Assembly: GCF_019218885.1 (NCBI RefSeq)
Contig: NZ_JAHUWT010000003.1
Span: forward strand, 1,240,001 to 1,304,000
Source of the DNA: Bordetella sp. BOR01
Lineage (GTDB): Bacteria; Pseudomonadota; Gammaproteobacteria; Burkholderiales; Burkholderiaceae_B
DNA length: 64,000 nucleotides
Direction of reading: 5' to 3'
Shown here: positions 1 to 7,699 of the stretch, one piece after another
How positions within the stretch are numbered: position 1 is the stretch's first letter
How the letters are laid out: the number at the start of each line of letters is the position of its first letter
Made by a program: the position numbers and the translations under genes
Notes under the pieces: model-generated
What the model was told of the DNA's origin: nothing
What the model saw: only the letters and a program-made list of their open reading frames with translations
The model's database searches: none

Positions 1-1002
1 CACCCACAGGAACATGCCGCCTTCCGGCTTGGTCCAGCTGACCGTGGCGGGGAATTCCTGTTCGATGGCTTCCAGCATGCAGCGGCCCTGGGCGCGGTAG
101 ATTTCGCGCACGGTGGGCAGGTGTTCTTCCAGGAAACCGTCTTTCACGACTTCGTACACCGCCATTTGCGTCAGCGTGGGCGTGTGCAGGTCGGTGGCCT
201 GCTTGGCCTGCACGAGCTTGTCGATGATGCTGCGGTGGGCGGCGATGTAGCCCAGGCGCAGGCCCGGCGCCAGCACTTTCGAGAACGTGCCCAGGCGGAT
301 GACGTTGGCGCCGTATTCGCCGGCCAGGGCCAGCAGGCCAGGCTGAGGCTCGCCAGCGTAGCGCAGTTCGCCGTAGGGGTCGTCTTCGATGATGGGCAGG
401 CCCAGTTGCGCGGCCTGCTGTACCAGCGCCTTGCGGCGCGCCAGGTTCAGGGTGCGGCCGGTGGGGTTCTGGAAATTGGGCAGCGCATAAAGAAAGCGTG
501 CGCCAGCGGCCAGTTCGGGCGTGATGGATTCGGGGATCAGCCCGCCGTCATCGGTGGGCACGGGCACGTATTGCGGCTGGTACAGGCTGAACGACTGCAG
601 CGCGCCCAGGTAGCTGGGGTCTTCGACCAGGATCTTGCTGCCTTCGTCGATCAGCACCTTGCCCAGCAGGTCGAGCGCCTGCTGCGAACCCGAGACGATC
701 AGGATCTGGTCGGGGGCGACATTGGCGCCGGCCCGGTTCAGGTCGTCGGCCACCCATTGCCGCAGCGGCGCATAGCCTTCGGTGGGCCCGTATTGCAGGG
801 CGGCGCGGCCGTTGGTGGCCAATACCTTGTCGAACGCCGCGCGTACTACCTCGACCGGAAAGCCGCCCGGGGCGGGCAGGCCGCCCGCGAAGGAAATGAC
901 CTCGGGCCGCTCGGTGACCTTGAGGATTTCGCGGATGGCGGAACTGGTGAGTTGCTTGGCGCGTTCGGAAAATGCGCACACGGGTTCGAAAGGCTTGTCC
1001 AT
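1..1002 (-). CDS. PLP-dependent aminotransferase, class I/II (C-terminus outside window)
   Basis: Fold-type I aminotransferase related to 2-aminoadipate/aromatic transaminases of the LysN type; it would move an amino group between an amino acid and a 2-oxo acid in the cytoplasm. The first 334 residues are visible and open to the window edge, so roughly the last 60 to 70 residues are missing. Recognisable are a GSQQALDL cofactor-binding stretch near residue 105, PNFQNPTG at 175-182, EDDPYGELRY at 206-215, and the Schiff-base lysine K242 in TFSKVLAPGLRLGY. There is no N-terminal GntR helix-turn-helix, so it is a plain enzyme and not a MocR regulator. The ATG at 1002 gives the expected N-terminus. 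It is divergent from the next gene across 130 bases. Family is firm; substrate is not known. Confidence 0.9.
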   Translation of the reverse strand, partial: MDKPFEPVCAFSERAKQLTSSAIREILKVTERPEVISFAGGLPAPGGFPVEVVRAAFDKVLATNGRAALQYGPTEGYAPLRQWVADDLNRAGANVAPDQILIVSGSQQALDLLGKVLIDEGSKILVEDPSYLGALQSFSLYQPQYVPVPTDDGGLIPESITPELAAGARFLYALPNFQNPTGRTLNLARRKALVQQAAQLGLPIIEDDPYGELRYAGEPQPGLLALAGEYGANVIRLGTFSKVLAPGLRLGYIAAHRSIIDKLVQAKQATDLHTPTLTQMAVYEVVKDGFLEEHLPTVREIYRAQGRCMLEAIEQEFPATVSWTKPEGGMFLWV

Positions 1003-1132
1003 GGAAGGGCTTCTTGACGAAAGAACGGGAAAAAAGAGCAAATATTGTCCCACAACGCCGACACTGCACTGCATGATGCGGTGCCGCCTCTAAAATCAGT
1101 TGGTTCGATAGTTGCCTGTACAGTTACATTTT

Positions 1133-1618
1133 ATGTTCATCGCCACCGACCTGCCCACCGACGACAAGCCGCGTTTCTACGCCGAACTGGCCGCCCAGGC
1201 GCGCGCGCTGCTGCATGGCGAAACCGACCGCATTGCCAACGCCGCCAACTTCGCCGCCCTGGCCTACCAGGCCCTGCCGCGCATCAACTGGGCCGGCTTC
1301 TACTTCTACGATGGCTACGAACTGGTGCTGGGCCCGTTCCAGGGCAAGCCGGCTTGCGTGCGCATTGCCCTGGACCGCGGCGTGTGCGGCGCGGCCGCCA
1401 GCCAGCGGCAAACCCAGCTGGTGGCCGATGTGCACGCTTTCCCGGGCCATATTGCCTGCGATGCCGCCTCGCGTTCCGAGGTCGTGGTGCCCCTGGTGCA
1501 GGCCGGCCAACTGATTGGCGTGTGGGACGTCGACAGCCCCGAGCCCGGCCGCTTCGACGAAGACGACCGCCAGGGCATGCAGGCGCTGTGCGCCGTGTTC
1601 CTGGACAGCCTGGCCTAG
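1133..1618 (+). CDS. msrC: Free methionine-(R)-sulfoxide reductase (GAF domain)
   Basis: Small cytoplasmic GAF-domain enzyme that reduces free L-methionine-(R)-sulfoxide, part of oxidative damage repair. The 161-residue protein is one GAF domain and keeps the three functional cysteines of the family at C75, C85 and C109; their spacing (10 and 24) matches that of E. coli YebR/MsrC. Motifs INWAGFYFYDG and SEVVVPLVQAGQLIGVWDVDS are typical. The ATG at 1133 is preferred to an in-frame TTG at 1112 because the family starts just before this point; neither has a strong ribosome-binding site. Confidence 0.9.
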   Translation: MFIATDLPTDDKPRFYAELAAQARALLHGETDRIANAANFAALAYQALPRINWAGFYFYDGYELVLGPFQGKPACVRIALDRGVCGAAASQRQTQLVADVHAFPGHIACDAASRSEVVVPLVQAGQLIGVWDVDSPEPGRFDEDDRQGMQALCAVFLDSLA

Positions 1619-1953
1619 CCTTTTACGGCCCTGGCTTGGGGTGACGGGCGCGTTGACATCGTGCGGGGCGCCCGGTAGATTTCCGTATCTTCAATGGTTT
1701 TCGCGCCCGCGCGTTTTCTTCCCATGATTGCGGCCCATTGCTTCGCTACCTGCTTTCGCGCCCCCGGCGCGGCGGTGCGTTGCATCGGCCTGAAATCCAA
1801 AAAACAGCAGCTCATCTGACCGGAGCTGGCTGTTCCGTCAGATGGGCGACGGAACGGCGGCAATCCGGCGGCGCGGCGCGCTGCGTGCTTTCCACTGCAT
1901 CCCTGGCACTTCTGCACGGTTTCCCCTAGCGGTCCGTCTTGCAGGAGTATGTC
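1619..1953. other. Non-coding stretch of 335 bases with one inverted repeat
   Basis: I see no convincing gene here on either strand. It holds a perfect 8-base inverted repeat, CATCTGAC at 1813-1820 and GTCAGATG at 1837-1844, with 16 bases between the arms, about 110 bases before the DapA-like gene. This could be an operator or an mRNA hairpin. A ribosome-binding site (caggag, 1942-1947) closes the stretch. Confidence 0.4.
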
Positions 1954-2910
1954 ATGGCAATTTCTTCTCTTTCTTCTTCGGCAGCGATATTCCAGGGCGT
2001 GTGGGTGCCGCTGGTGACGCCCTTTTCCGGTGCCGGCACCGGCATCGACGGCGGCGCGTTGCGGCGCCTGGTGCGCCACTGCGCTGCGGCCGGCGTGGAT
2101 GGCCTGGTGGTGTGCGGCAGTACCGGCGAAGCGGCCGCACTGGATGATGCCGAGCAACTGGCGGTGCTGGATACCGTGCTGGATGAGGCGGGCGGCCTGC
2201 CGGTGGTGATGGGCCTGGCCGGCAACCATCAGGGGCATGCGCTGCAGCGGCTGGCCGCCTTCGGCACCCGGCCGCTGGCTGGTGTGCTGGTGCCGGCGCC
2301 GTACTATGTGCGACCCGGCCAGCAGGGCGCGCAGGCCTACTTCCATGCCCTTGCCGACGCTTCGCGCGTGCCGCTGGTGCTGTACGACATTCCGTATCGC
2401 ACCGGCGCGACGCTGGACACCGATACGCTGCTGGCCTTGGCCGCGCACGGCAATATCGCTGCCGTGAAGGATTGCGGCGGCTCGCTGGACAAGACGGCCG
2501 CCCTGATCGCCCACGGCGGGTTGCAGGTGATGGCCGGCGAAGACCTGCATGCCCTGTCTACGTTGTGCCTGGGCGGCAGCGGGATGATCGCGGCGGCCGC
2601 CCACATTCGCCCCGACCTGTTCGTGGCGCTGGACCGTGCCGTGCGCGCCCATGACCTGGATACCGCGCGCCGCCTGTTCCATGCCCTGGCGCCGGTGATC
2701 CGGCTGGTGTTCGCCGAGCCCAATCCGGGGCCGCTGAAGGCCTGGCTGGCCGGGCAGTGGCTGCTGCAAGACGTGCTGCGTCCGCCCATGCCGCGCGCCA
2801 GCGCAGACCTGGCGGGCAGGCTGGCGCAAGCCGTGGCGGAACTGGACCGGCAGTTTCCGCCATCAGCGCTGGCCGGCGCGGCGCCCTTGCCCAGCCAGGC
2901 GGCAGCGTGA
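1954..2910 (+). CDS. DapA/N-acetylneuraminate-lyase family aldolase or dehydratase
   Basis: Class I Schiff-base lyase of the dihydrodipicolinate synthase superfamily, a cytoplasmic TIM barrel. The 318-residue protein has the GSTGE phosphate/pyruvate loop at 55-59, catalytic Y144 in LYDIPYRTG and Schiff-base lysine K172 in AAVKDCGG; the 28-residue gap between Tyr and Lys equals that in E. coli DapA. It carries an extra C-terminal tail rich in Ala and Pro. The ATG at 1954 has a good ribosome-binding site 6 bases upstream, unlike the in-frame TTG at 1939. It stands alone, away from other lysine genes, and could be a true DapA paralogue or an aldolase for another 2-oxo acid. A second family member lies at 62994. 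Confidence 0.85.
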   Translation: MAISSLSSSAAIFQGVWVPLVTPFSGAGTGIDGGALRRLVRHCAAAGVDGLVVCGSTGEAAALDDAEQLAVLDTVLDEAGGLPVVMGLAGNHQGHALQRLAAFGTRPLAGVLVPAPYYVRPGQQGAQAYFHALADASRVPLVLYDIPYRTGATLDTDTLLALAAHGNIAAVKDCGGSLDKTAALIAHGGLQVMAGEDLHALSTLCLGGSGMIAAAAHIRPDLFVALDRAVRAHDLDTARRLFHALAPVIRLVFAEPNPGPLKAWLAGQWLLQDVLRPPMPRASADLAGRLAQAVAELDRQFPPSALAGAAPLPSQAAA

Positions 2911-2933
2911 TCGTGAAGCTCAAGGAATCTTCA

Positions 2934-3046
2934 GGTGTCGGACACCGACGGTGCCAGGTGTCAGGCTCCGCAGGTGCCTGACACCATTGTGTGGCAAGGC
3001 TGTCTCAGTCGTATGGTGTCAGGCACCCTGGCGGGAGCCTGACACC
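2934..3046. repeat. Cluster of GGTGTCAGGCnCC palindromic repeat units, nested
   Basis: The gap between the DapA-like gene and the lipid operon holds five related 13-base units: GGTGTCGGACACC at 2934-2946, GGTGTCAGGCTCC at 2957-2969, GGTGCCTGACACC at 2973-2985, GGTGTCAGGCACC at 3015-3027 and GGAGCCTGACACC at 3034-3046. The outer pair (2957 and 3034) and the inner pair (2973 and 3015) are exact reverse complements, so the array can fold as one nested structure or as two hairpins. Related units occur at 22126-22199. This looks like a dispersed extragenic palindrome (REP-like) family. Confidence 0.75.
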
Positions 3047-3144
3047 TGACAAGACCCGGCAGGCGGCGCCCGCCGTGGCACCGCGCCGGCAGATTGCTAT
3101 GATGCGGCGATCCTGGGCAGCCCGGAGGCGGGCTACGGACTTTC

Positions 3145-3921
3145 ATGGCGCAAGCATTCCAATCGCTGTCGGCCTGGCAGGTCATGTTCGCGGGCCTGCT
3201 GTTCTTCGGGGGCATCTATCTGCTGTTCGGCGCGGCCACATGGTTGCTGACCCGCCATGTGCTGCCGGCGCTGGGCATCGGCCGCGTGCTGGACCCGCGC
3301 CCGCTTGCGCCAGGCCAGCTACGGCGCGAACTGGCGCAGTCGGGCATTTCGGTGCTGATCTTCGGCCTGGGCATGGTCTTCCCGTGGGGCCTGCTGCAAC
3401 TGGGCTGGGCGCACCTGGACCCGGATGCCGGCGCGGGGCGGATCGCGCTCGAGATCCTGGTGCTGGTGGCCTGGAATGACGTGCACTTCTGGGTCAACCA
3501 CCGCTTGCTGCATACCCGCCTGCTGCGCCGCTTCCACCTGCCGCATCATCGTTCGGTCGTGACCACGCCGTTCTCGACCTACAGCTTCCATCCCATCGAG
3601 GCCCTGATGCTGGGCAATGTGATCCTGCTGCCGATGATGCTGCACGATTTCAGCTTCTGGTCGCTGTTCTCGGTGCCGCTGTTCAGCCTGTTCTTCAATT
3701 GCGTGGGGCACGCCAACTACGATTTCTTCCCGGGCGTGTCGTATGCGCACTGGTTTGCCGCCAGCCGCCGGCACCACCTGCATCATGCCTGCTATCACGG
3801 CAACTACGGGTTCCAGTTCACGTTCATGGACCGGTTGTTCGGCACGCGCTTGCAGGCCGACGCGGCGGCCGCGCAACTGGGCGCGGCCCGGCAGCGAGAT
3901 GCGCTTGGCCGCCGCGCGTAG
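3145..3921 (+). CDS. Fatty acid hydroxylase / sterol desaturase family membrane protein
   Basis: Integral-membrane non-haem diiron oxygenase of the fatty-acid-hydroxylase superfamily, which inserts oxygen into lipid chains using O2. The 258-residue protein has N-terminal membrane helices near 13-38 and 66-90 and the family histidine boxes: HFWVNH (114-119), HLPHH (131-135) and HHLHH (210-214), plus H189 in GHANYD. It is the first gene of a compact operon; the next gene starts before this one stops. The substrate cannot be read from sequence. Its place beside a desaturase and a ketoacyl synthase suggests a modified fatty acid or lipid and not a sterol. Confidence 0.88.
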   Translation: MAQAFQSLSAWQVMFAGLLFFGGIYLLFGAATWLLTRHVLPALGIGRVLDPRPLAPGQLRRELAQSGISVLIFGLGMVFPWGLLQLGWAHLDPDAGAGRIALEILVLVAWNDVHFWVNHRLLHTRLLRRFHLPHHRSVVTTPFSTYSFHPIEALMLGNVILLPMMLHDFSFWSLFSVPLFSLFFNCVGHANYDFFPGVSYAHWFAASRRHHLHHACYHGNYGFQFTFMDRLFGTRLQADAAAAQLGAARQRDALGRRA

Positions 3922-4822
3922 GCCGCCGGCCCGGCGTCGCCGCGTGCTGCGCAACGGGCGCGACCTGCAAAGCCTGGCCTATATGGTGGCGCTGCCCGCG
4001 CTGGCGGCCTGGCAATGGATATACGGGCTGCATTGGCTGCCGTATGGCCTGATGCTGTTCCTGACGCTGGGCATAGGCGTGGTCCACCACAACCATGCGC
4101 ACCTGCGCATGTGGCGCCGCCGTGCGGCCAACCGCGCGACCGACATGGCGCTGACCCTGCTGCAAGGCCATCCCACCTTCGTGTTCTTTCCCGCGCACGC
4201 GGGCAATCATCATCGCCACAAGCACGGCGCCCGCGACCTGGCGCGTACCTATCGCTACGGTGGCGATACCAATCATCTGCTGGGCTACCTGCTGCATCCG
4301 TTGCAGGCCGCCTGGACGCTGTACCCGCTGTTCTGGCGCTGGCTGGGGCGGCTGCGCCGCCATCGTCCGGGCGCCTGGCGCTATTGCCTGTGGCAATACG
4401 CGGCCTGGCTGGGCCTGTGGGGCGGCCTGCTGGCGGCCAATCCCGGCAAGGCGCTGGTGCTGGTCATCTTGCCGCAATTGCATGGCCTGCACTGGCTGCT
4501 GGCCACCAACTATCTGCAGCACGCCCACACCGACGGCGGCCCGCAGCGCCACGCGCGCCTGAGCTATGCCCGCAATTTCGAAGGGCTGGTCAATCCGCTG
4601 TTGTTCAATATCGGCCTGCACACGGCGCATCACGAACATGCGCGCGCTCACTGGTCGGAACTGACGCGCCTGCATGCCCGACACTATCGCCATCGCCTCG
4701 ATCCGGCGCTGGTCGAACCCGGCCTGGTGCCGTACATGCTGCGCGTGTTCGTGCTGGGGTTGGCCTGGCCCCGTTGCCGCAGCCGTACCCTGATGCGCCC
4801 GGAACACATCGTCCAAGACTAG
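3899..4822 (+). CDS. Membrane fatty acid desaturase family protein
   Basis: Second histidine-box membrane oxygenase of the operon, of the fatty acid desaturase type. From the ATG at 3899 the product is 307 residues. Histidine clusters are HHNHAH in a helical hairpin, HAGNHHRHKH after the first membrane pair, and HTAHHEH near the C-terminus, with further histidines in QHAHTD. Several hydrophobic segments lie between them. The start overlaps the hydroxylase gene by 23 bases, implying coupled translation. A longer in-frame start at 3743 would run across the end of the upstream gene and adds only low-complexity Arg/Pro/Thr residues, so it is not chosen. Which bond is desaturated is unknown. Confidence 0.82.
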   Translation: MRLAAARRPPARRRRVLRNGRDLQSLAYMVALPALAAWQWIYGLHWLPYGLMLFLTLGIGVVHHNHAHLRMWRRRAANRATDMALTLLQGHPTFVFFPAHAGNHHRHKHGARDLARTYRYGGDTNHLLGYLLHPLQAAWTLYPLFWRWLGRLRRHRPGAWRYCLWQYAAWLGLWGGLLAANPGKALVLVILPQLHGLHWLLATNYLQHAHTDGGPQRHARLSYARNFEGLVNPLLFNIGLHTAHHEHARAHWSELTRLHARHYRHRLDPALVEPGLVPYMLRVFVLGLAWPRCRSRTLMRPEHIVQD

Positions 4823-4837
4823 GAGCCCGTTCTTCCC

Positions 4838-6757
4838 ATGCCTGTTGCCTTCGATCGCGTCTATCTGGAAAGCGCCGGCTATTTCATGCCGGGCGAGCCC
4901 GTGGCCAACCAGGACATGGACCGCTACATTGCACCCCTGAACCGCATGTCGGGCCGTATCAAACAGCGCATCCTGGCCGAGAATGGCATCAAGCAGCGCT
5001 ATTACGCCATCGACGAGGCGGGCGATACGCGCTTTACCAACGCCGCGCAGGCAGCGCAGGCCATCCGCGATTGCCTGCGCCGGCAGGACCGCGGCCTGGC
5101 CGACGTGTCGCTGCTGGCCAGCGGGTCGTCGGGCGGCGATGCGCTCATGCCTGGTTTTGCCAACATGATCCAGGGCGAGCTGGCGGCCCCGCCCATGGAA
5201 GTCGTGTCGGTACATGGCATTTGCGCGGCGGGCGTGTCGGCCATCCAGGCGGCCGCGCAAGGTATCGAACTGGGGGCGCACCGCCGCGCGCTGGCCGTGG
5301 CCAGCGAAATGCCGTCGCGCCTGTTCAAGCGTTCGCGGTTCGCGGCACGCGGCTACGACGCCGACTTCGACGCGCACTTCCTGCGCTGGATGCTGTCGGA
5401 CGGCGCCGGCGCGGTCTTGCTGGGCCATCGCGGCGCGCCGCTGCCGGGCGCTTCGGCGGGCGTGCGGCTGCGGCTGAGGTGGGTGCACCAGCGCGCCTTC
5501 TCGGGCGACTACCCGGTCTGCATGCAGCTGGGCCTGGCGGCCGAGGGCGGCCAGGCCCACCTGGACTACGGTTCGTGGGCCGAAGCCGAAGCGGCCGGCG
5601 CCTTGGCGCTGCGCCAGGACATCCGGCTGCTGCCGCACTTGTTCGATATCGGCATCCATGAATACGCCGGCCTGGTGCGCGACGGCTGGGTCGATCCCGG
5701 GCGCGTGGACCACTTCCTGTGCCATTACTCGTCCGAGAAATTCATCCCGGTGGTCGAAGACCTGATGGACAAGGCCGGCTTGTCGATACCGCGCGAACGC
5801 TGGTTCAGCAACCTGGCCTGGCGCGGCAACACCGGCGCCGCGTCTATCCTGATCATGCTGGCCGAGTTCCTGGAGACGCATGCGCTGAAGCCGGGCCAGC
5901 AGGTGTTTTGCTATATCCCGGAATCGGGACGCTTCATGACGGCCTACATGCTGTTCGAAGCCGAGGCCGTCGATGCGCCGGCCGTAGCCGCCGGTAGCGC
6001 CCGGCCGGCGGTCGCCCCAGTTGCCAGCGACGATGCCGATGCCATTGCCCCGCCGCACGATCCCGGCAGCGCGCCGCAGGGCCTGGGCCCGCTGCTGACC
6101 GAGCTGGCGTCGATCTGGCATGACTATCGTTCGCGCGTGTGGCGCACGCCGGTGGTGCGCCACCTGCGCGAACGCCGCTTCACCGCGGCCGACTATGTGA
6201 ACTGGATGGCGCACTGGATTCCGCAAGTGCGCGAAGGCAGCAAGTGGATGCGCGAGGGCGCGGCATCGCTGGGCGATACCTATCGGCCGCTGGCAGATCT
6301 GATCGGCGTGCATGCCGGCGAAGAGCAGGACGATTTCCAGATCCTGTTCCAGGACTATCGCAAGGCGGGCGGCACCGAGACCGACATCGATACCCTGCGC
6401 CGCAACCCCGGCGGCGAGGCGCTCAATGCCTACCTGCATGCGCTGGCGGCCACGCGTGACCCGATCGGCCTGCTGGGCGCCATCTATATCATCGAGGGCA
6501 CCGGCCAGCGCATCGTGCCGGCGCTGTTGCCGTTGCTGAAAGCCAGCCTGGATTTGCCGCCCGACCGGTTCCGCTTCCTGGAATACCATGGCCACAACGA
6601 CGAAAACCATTTGGCGCGCTGGCTGATGGCGGTGGAACTGGCGCTGGACGCCGACGACCGCGGGCAAGCGGAACGCCGTATCGTGGACACCGCCCGCCGC
6701 ACCGCGGCGCTTTACCTGATGCAGTTCCATCACGTGATGGAGGCCGACCCCGCATGA
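4838..6757 (+). CDS. KAS III (FabH-like) fused to a haem-oxygenase-like diiron oxidase domain
   Basis: Two-domain protein of 639 residues. Residues 1-375 form a thiolase-fold beta-ketoacyl synthase III with the complete triad: C129 in HGICAAG, H296 in LCHYSSEK and N331 in RGNTGAAS. A linker rich in Ala, Pro and Asp (about 376-413) leads to a helical domain of the TenA/haem-oxygenase-like diiron oxidase class. Candidate iron ligands are E466, H492, E553, H584, D588 and H591; the last three have the H-x3-D-x2-H spacing known from CADD and SznF. The KAS part would make a C-C bond or transfer an acyl group, and the second domain could oxidise or cleave the product, as UndA does to fatty acids. 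It follows the desaturase by 15 bases and shares an ATGA with the next gene. Domain calls are firm; the combined reaction is inference. Confidence 0.85.
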   Translation: MPVAFDRVYLESAGYFMPGEPVANQDMDRYIAPLNRMSGRIKQRILAENGIKQRYYAIDEAGDTRFTNAAQAAQAIRDCLRRQDRGLADVSLLASGSSGGDALMPGFANMIQGELAAPPMEVVSVHGICAAGVSAIQAAAQGIELGAHRRALAVASEMPSRLFKRSRFAARGYDADFDAHFLRWMLSDGAGAVLLGHRGAPLPGASAGVRLRLRWVHQRAFSGDYPVCMQLGLAAEGGQAHLDYGSWAEAEAAGALALRQDIRLLPHLFDIGIHEYAGLVRDGWVDPGRVDHFLCHYSSEKFIPVVEDLMDKAGLSIPRERWFSNLAWRGNTGAASILIMLAEFLETHALKPGQQVFCYIPESGRFMTAYMLFEAEAVDAPAVAAGSARPAVAPVASDDADAIAPPHDPGSAPQGLGPLLTELASIWHDYRSRVWRTPVVRHLRERRFTAADYVNWMAHWIPQVREGSKWMREGAASLGDTYRPLADLIGVHAGEEQDDFQILFQDYRKAGGTETDIDTLRRNPGGEALNAYLHALAATRDPIGLLGAIYIIEGTGQRIVPALLPLLKASLDLPPDRFRFLEYHGHNDENHLARWLMAVELALDADDRGQAERRIVDTARRTAALYLMQFHHVMEADPA

Positions 6758-7635
6758 ATCCCCGCACGCCCGATTTCCTGACGCGCGAGCATGATCCTGC
6801 CGATCCCAGCCCCTGGCTGGCGCTGTACCTGGACCGCAGCACGCCCTTGCCCGACACCGTGAAAGAAGCCTGGCTGGCCGATTCCAGTTGCGGGTCGCGG
6901 CAATACTTGCTGCCTTTTCTGCGGCCCTTGGCGCGTGCGTTCATCATCCTGATCCAGATCGTCAAGACGTTCCTGCCGCGCAAGTGGTCGCATTCGAAAC
7001 TGTTGCACCGCATTCTGGCGTGGGGGCTGGAGCACTTCGTATCGCCCGAGGCCAATTGGCTGATCCTGCGCCACTTCCACCTGGGTTCGCAGATCCTGGC
7101 GTTCATCGCGCGCAATGCGCCGGTGCCGGTAACGACCACGCCGCTGGAACCGCAGGGCATCGCCGATCTGAAAGACGAAATGTTCGTCAAGCACGACCTG
7201 AACCTGTTCAATTTCGTGATCCGCCTGAACCGCACGCTGCGCGAGGCCGGTGTGGAAATGCAGGCGCCCGCGCAGGTGGATTTCTCGATGGTGCGCGACC
7301 CCGGCCTGCAACTGGCCGACATGCCGCGGCGCCGGCGCAATTTGCTGGACCTGCAAAGCGCCATCGAGCTGTTCACGCCGCTTTATCAACTGATGCTGAC
7401 CGACAACGATTTCTGGCGCGCGGCCAATTCGCTGCAGCTCGACGAAACCGTAGGCATCTACGCCGCGCAGATACTGGGCGCCCCGCAACACCTGATCCTG
7501 GTCAACAACAAACATCCCCTGGTACCCATGTCGACCCTGCGGGCCGGCTATCGGCTGGTGCTGCACGGGCTGTCGACAGAGATGCTGCATAGTTTGTTGA
7601 TGCAGATGAAGACTGAAGCGAAGCCCGCTGCTTGA
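6754..7635 (+). CDS. Protein of unknown function, last gene of the lipid-modification operon
   Basis: I do not recognise this 293-residue protein. It starts in the ATGA that ends the KAS/oxidase gene, so it is translationally coupled and very probably acts in the same pathway. One hydrophobic stretch (about residues 52-72) is followed by a basic KTFLPRK, which suggests membrane association. The rest is predicted helical, with a histidine-containing segment (LRHFHLGS) and a conserved-looking KHDLNLFNFVIRLNRTLRE. No catalytic signature could be assigned. It converges on the permease gene 64 bases further on. Possible roles are an accessory or substrate-binding subunit; this is inference from position only. 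Confidence 0.7.
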   Translation: MNPRTPDFLTREHDPADPSPWLALYLDRSTPLPDTVKEAWLADSSCGSRQYLLPFLRPLARAFIILIQIVKTFLPRKWSHSKLLHRILAWGLEHFVSPEANWLILRHFHLGSQILAFIARNAPVPVTTTPLEPQGIADLKDEMFVKHDLNLFNFVIRLNRTLREAGVEMQAPAQVDFSMVRDPGLQLADMPRRRRNLLDLQSAIELFTPLYQLMLTDNDFWRAANSLQLDETVGIYAAQILGAPQHLILVNNKHPLVPMSTLRAGYRLVLHGLSTEMLHSLLMQMKTEAKPAA

Positions 7636-7699
7636 TGTAGACCGAACCGCGCCTATGCATTCACGCCGGTCCGCGACGACGCCAAAAGAACCAACCCAG

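Noticed and set aside
1-1002. Reading the first gene as a MocR-type transcription factor
   Set aside because: The full N-terminus is visible and lacks a GntR helix-turn-helix domain.
3824-6733. A 969-codon open frame on the minus strand across the lipid operon
   Set aside because: It is antisense to three clearly supported genes; its product is low-complexity His/Arg/Gln/Ala, as expected for the complement of GC-rich coding DNA.
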